Below are positions 31,601-32,220 of a DNA stretch of 32,220 nt, one piece after another. The stretch is from IMG/VR virus record IMGVR_UViG_3300027976_000123, positions 1 to 32,220 of that record; one strand, 5' to 3'. Under the pieces are notes generated by a model, which saw only the letters and a program-made list of their open reading frames with translations, was not told the origin of the DNA and made no database searches. This stretch comes from a virus. Within the stretch, counting starts at the first letter, position 1. The number at the start of each line of letters is the position of its first letter. The position numbers and the translations under genes are program-made.

Positions 31601-32220
31601 TAAAGGACATTCTGTTGCTGATGTATCAAGTGCTGAATATATAGCCTCTATTGACCCTACACGAGAAGAATTAAGACCGTCATTTAACATTTCATCGTAT
31701 GGATTAACATTTGATTCTGCTAATTCTGCAAACTTCACACAAGATGGTCCTTTTGTTACACTCTCATCAACATCTACATCTTTTGTTGAACAAGATTTAG
31801 CATCTAAAACCATGAACATTAACCCATTTAATGTGGTTAATTATCTTGGTAAAATTAAATTAAATCCACCATCTGATATTTGGGTTGATACCACCAAAAA
31901 ACCAGATGTATTAGTTAATATAGGTGGTGATAGAGATGCTTGGGACATTCTTTTACAAAACCAAGATATTGACCCATTTAAAGTTGAGTGGGGTAATTGG
32001 GAAACATTTTGGACAGGAACATCAACCTCGACTAGTGAAACTACAAGAGCTAACGCTTGGATTGGTGGTCGAAGAAATGGCCGAGGTAATATAGGAGTGT
32101 CGGACGCTGGGTCAATAACAACAACTACAACCGTGGACCAATCACAAACTAGAACCGGTATTACAACTCAAGTTGCAGCTGAATCAATTACACAATCAAT
32201 TGGTGACCGTATTATTGATG
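28611..32220 (+). CDS. Large DUF4815-type virion structural protein, 3' end outside window
   Basis: An open frame runs from the ATG at 28611 to the window end, 1,203 codons without a stop. The start NTNFNVSPYYDDFSEDKKFL, then FKPGYAVQARELTQSQTILQ and KQIERFGNHIFENGSVV, is the DUF4815 pattern found in large baseplate or tail structural proteins of T4-like aquatic phages. Further conserved-looking parts are SPGKAYVFGYEYES and, late, SSGAGFFTVDSY and YEPRDSIDFRPVRKDA. The middle is Thr/Ser/Val-rich beta. It follows gp8 and probably takes the peripheral baseplate or fibre-attachment place that gp9/gp10 have in T4. A GAGGA box lies 12 bases before the ATG. Confidence 0.82.
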   Translation, partial: MTINTNFNVSPYYDDFSEDKKFLRMLFKPGYAVQARELTQSQTILQKQIERFGNHIFENGSVVSGGTTYLQDVTYLKLDSDYAGTAVTANNFIGATIVDSISLPTKRAEVIKVYDADAGTGDPKTLLVKQIYGTAFAAADTILTYEASFTAANVATSGVGTGQIFSVNEGFYYYDGFFIKNSAQTIATSKYSSSTANARIGFIISESVVTSSSDTSLLDPAQNASNYQAPGSDRFKIDLTLTTRALTSTDVTQFIELARVENGVLTRAYTTPIYSVLEDTLARRTFDESGNYTVRPFKLSLETNSANTANLDITLSPGKAYVFGYEYESIAPITLTIDKPRNKEAVQNKKLTGDYGNFVYTTNHVGTQAINDLSTIDLHCVNSASINVVSSATISNTKIGTARVISLSYDTASNTSNSSTYAYKSFLFDVSVNNSVTGNVTSAASTTITIGNTGAGQIFSGITDAYNGTTLSITTGPGSTESPKRITAFNATTQTLTISEAFITTPTTASQFSIDFGISEMESLATFSGTTVVNKSDVEIRSKDLASTYNDTFITDSEYQSPIISLGERFIADGTIADFSYSYKRLYTGQSFTANVSPALSVGSGETIASATTSSTKLANYQVVVTSAGSSSYSVGEVISVDKITTVDAGTRKITVDGAANMTANVTATIDFTLVSGSPAKTKTLVSAAAAVQTTGGEIISTGNIVYASSGQTTIAAAQVVKTPDTAQTLYVSDIDALVSVYDFDGNAVSNSPSDYTDITTRYTLDKGQKDSFYDHGNIKLKPGQIAPNGPLVVRYNHYSSSGAGFFTVDSYPTYGTIPTFTSPTSGRAYEPRDSIDFRPVRKDATAAIGETVVFDVDSSTTGPKVVENGSSIILDFSYYLPRIDIVVLNKNRTFDIVKGEPSINPVRPRNIDDAMNLYILSEPAYLADTSDTQVEYVNNRRYTMRDIGNLDTRINNLEYYTSLSLLEQDAINKQDLTILDSTNLPRFKNGIVVDGFKGHSVADVSSAEYIASIDPTREELRPSFNISSYGLTFDSANSANFTQDGPFVTLSSTSTSFVEQDLASKTMNINPFNVVNYLGKIKLNPPSDIWVDTTKKPDVLVNIGGDRDAWDILLQNQDIDPFKVEWGNWETFWTGTSTSTSETTRANAWIGGRRNGRGNIGVSDAGSITTTTTVDQSQTRTGITTQVAAESITQSIGDRIID

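Noticed and set aside
1-32220. tRNA genes, CRISPR arrays, insertion sequences
   Set aside because: No cloverleaf with TTCGA arm, no spaced direct repeats and no transposase-like gene were found on reading either strand.

Overview
The window is a piece of the genome of a T4-like contractile-tailed phage (myovirus) of the marine or freshwater type related to T4-like cyanophages and pelagimyophages. The evidence is an AT-rich sequence, tightly packed genes with ATGA or TAATG junctions, a T4 gene 33-59-32 replication/late-transcription block, and a nearly complete T4 baseplate set (gp4, gp26, gp48, gp53, gp27, gp5, gp5.4/PAAR, gp25, gp6, gp7, gp8). The host is not directly visible. A secreted fused SoxYZ-like carrier, of the kind linked to quinoprotein (PQQ) dehydrogenases, is compatible with a methylotrophic or sulfur-metabolising Gram-negative host. 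That is inference.

Layout. Bases 1-9,670 (+ strand) carry an accessory and replication block: a glycosyltransferase (cut by the window edge), a GalE-like epimerase, a ClpP-like protease, a MazG-like protein, two tandem host-type promoters, a putative DNA-binding protein, a secreted protein plus lipoprotein pair, several conserved unknowns, a PD-(D/E)XK nuclease, a SleB-type cell-wall hydrolase with a small membrane protein behind it, gp33, gp59 and gp32. A strong intrinsic terminator follows gp32.

Bases 9,779-16,609 are on the - strand. Read in transcription order they are gp4, a candidate gp2, a gp19-family tube protein, gp26 with a probable -1 frameshift extension (gp51-like), a tape-measure-like protein, a lysozyme-domain protein, and last the SoxYZ-like carrier. 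Bases 16,652-32,220 return to the + strand with the baseplate: gp48, gp53, gp27, a gp5 without its lysozyme domain, two small proteins, a PAAR tip protein, gp25, gp6, gp7, gp8 and a very large DUF4815-type structural protein that runs off the window.

How it works together. The + strand left part handles host-surface and metabolic modification, replication and lysis. The right two-thirds builds the tail. The - strand operon supplies the tape measure, its probable chaperones, the tail lysozyme and tube proteins. The + strand operon supplies hub, spike, wedge and peripheral baseplate parts. T4-type late promoter motifs (consensus YATAAATA) sit at several gene junctions. The points most worth a second look are the T TTT TTC slippery site joining gp26 to a gp51-like tail, the phage SoxYZ-like carrier, the move of the tail lysozyme out of gp5, and the phage-encoded envelope lipoprotein pair. 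No tRNA, CRISPR array or insertion sequence was seen, and no gene-free stretch exceeds about 300 bases.
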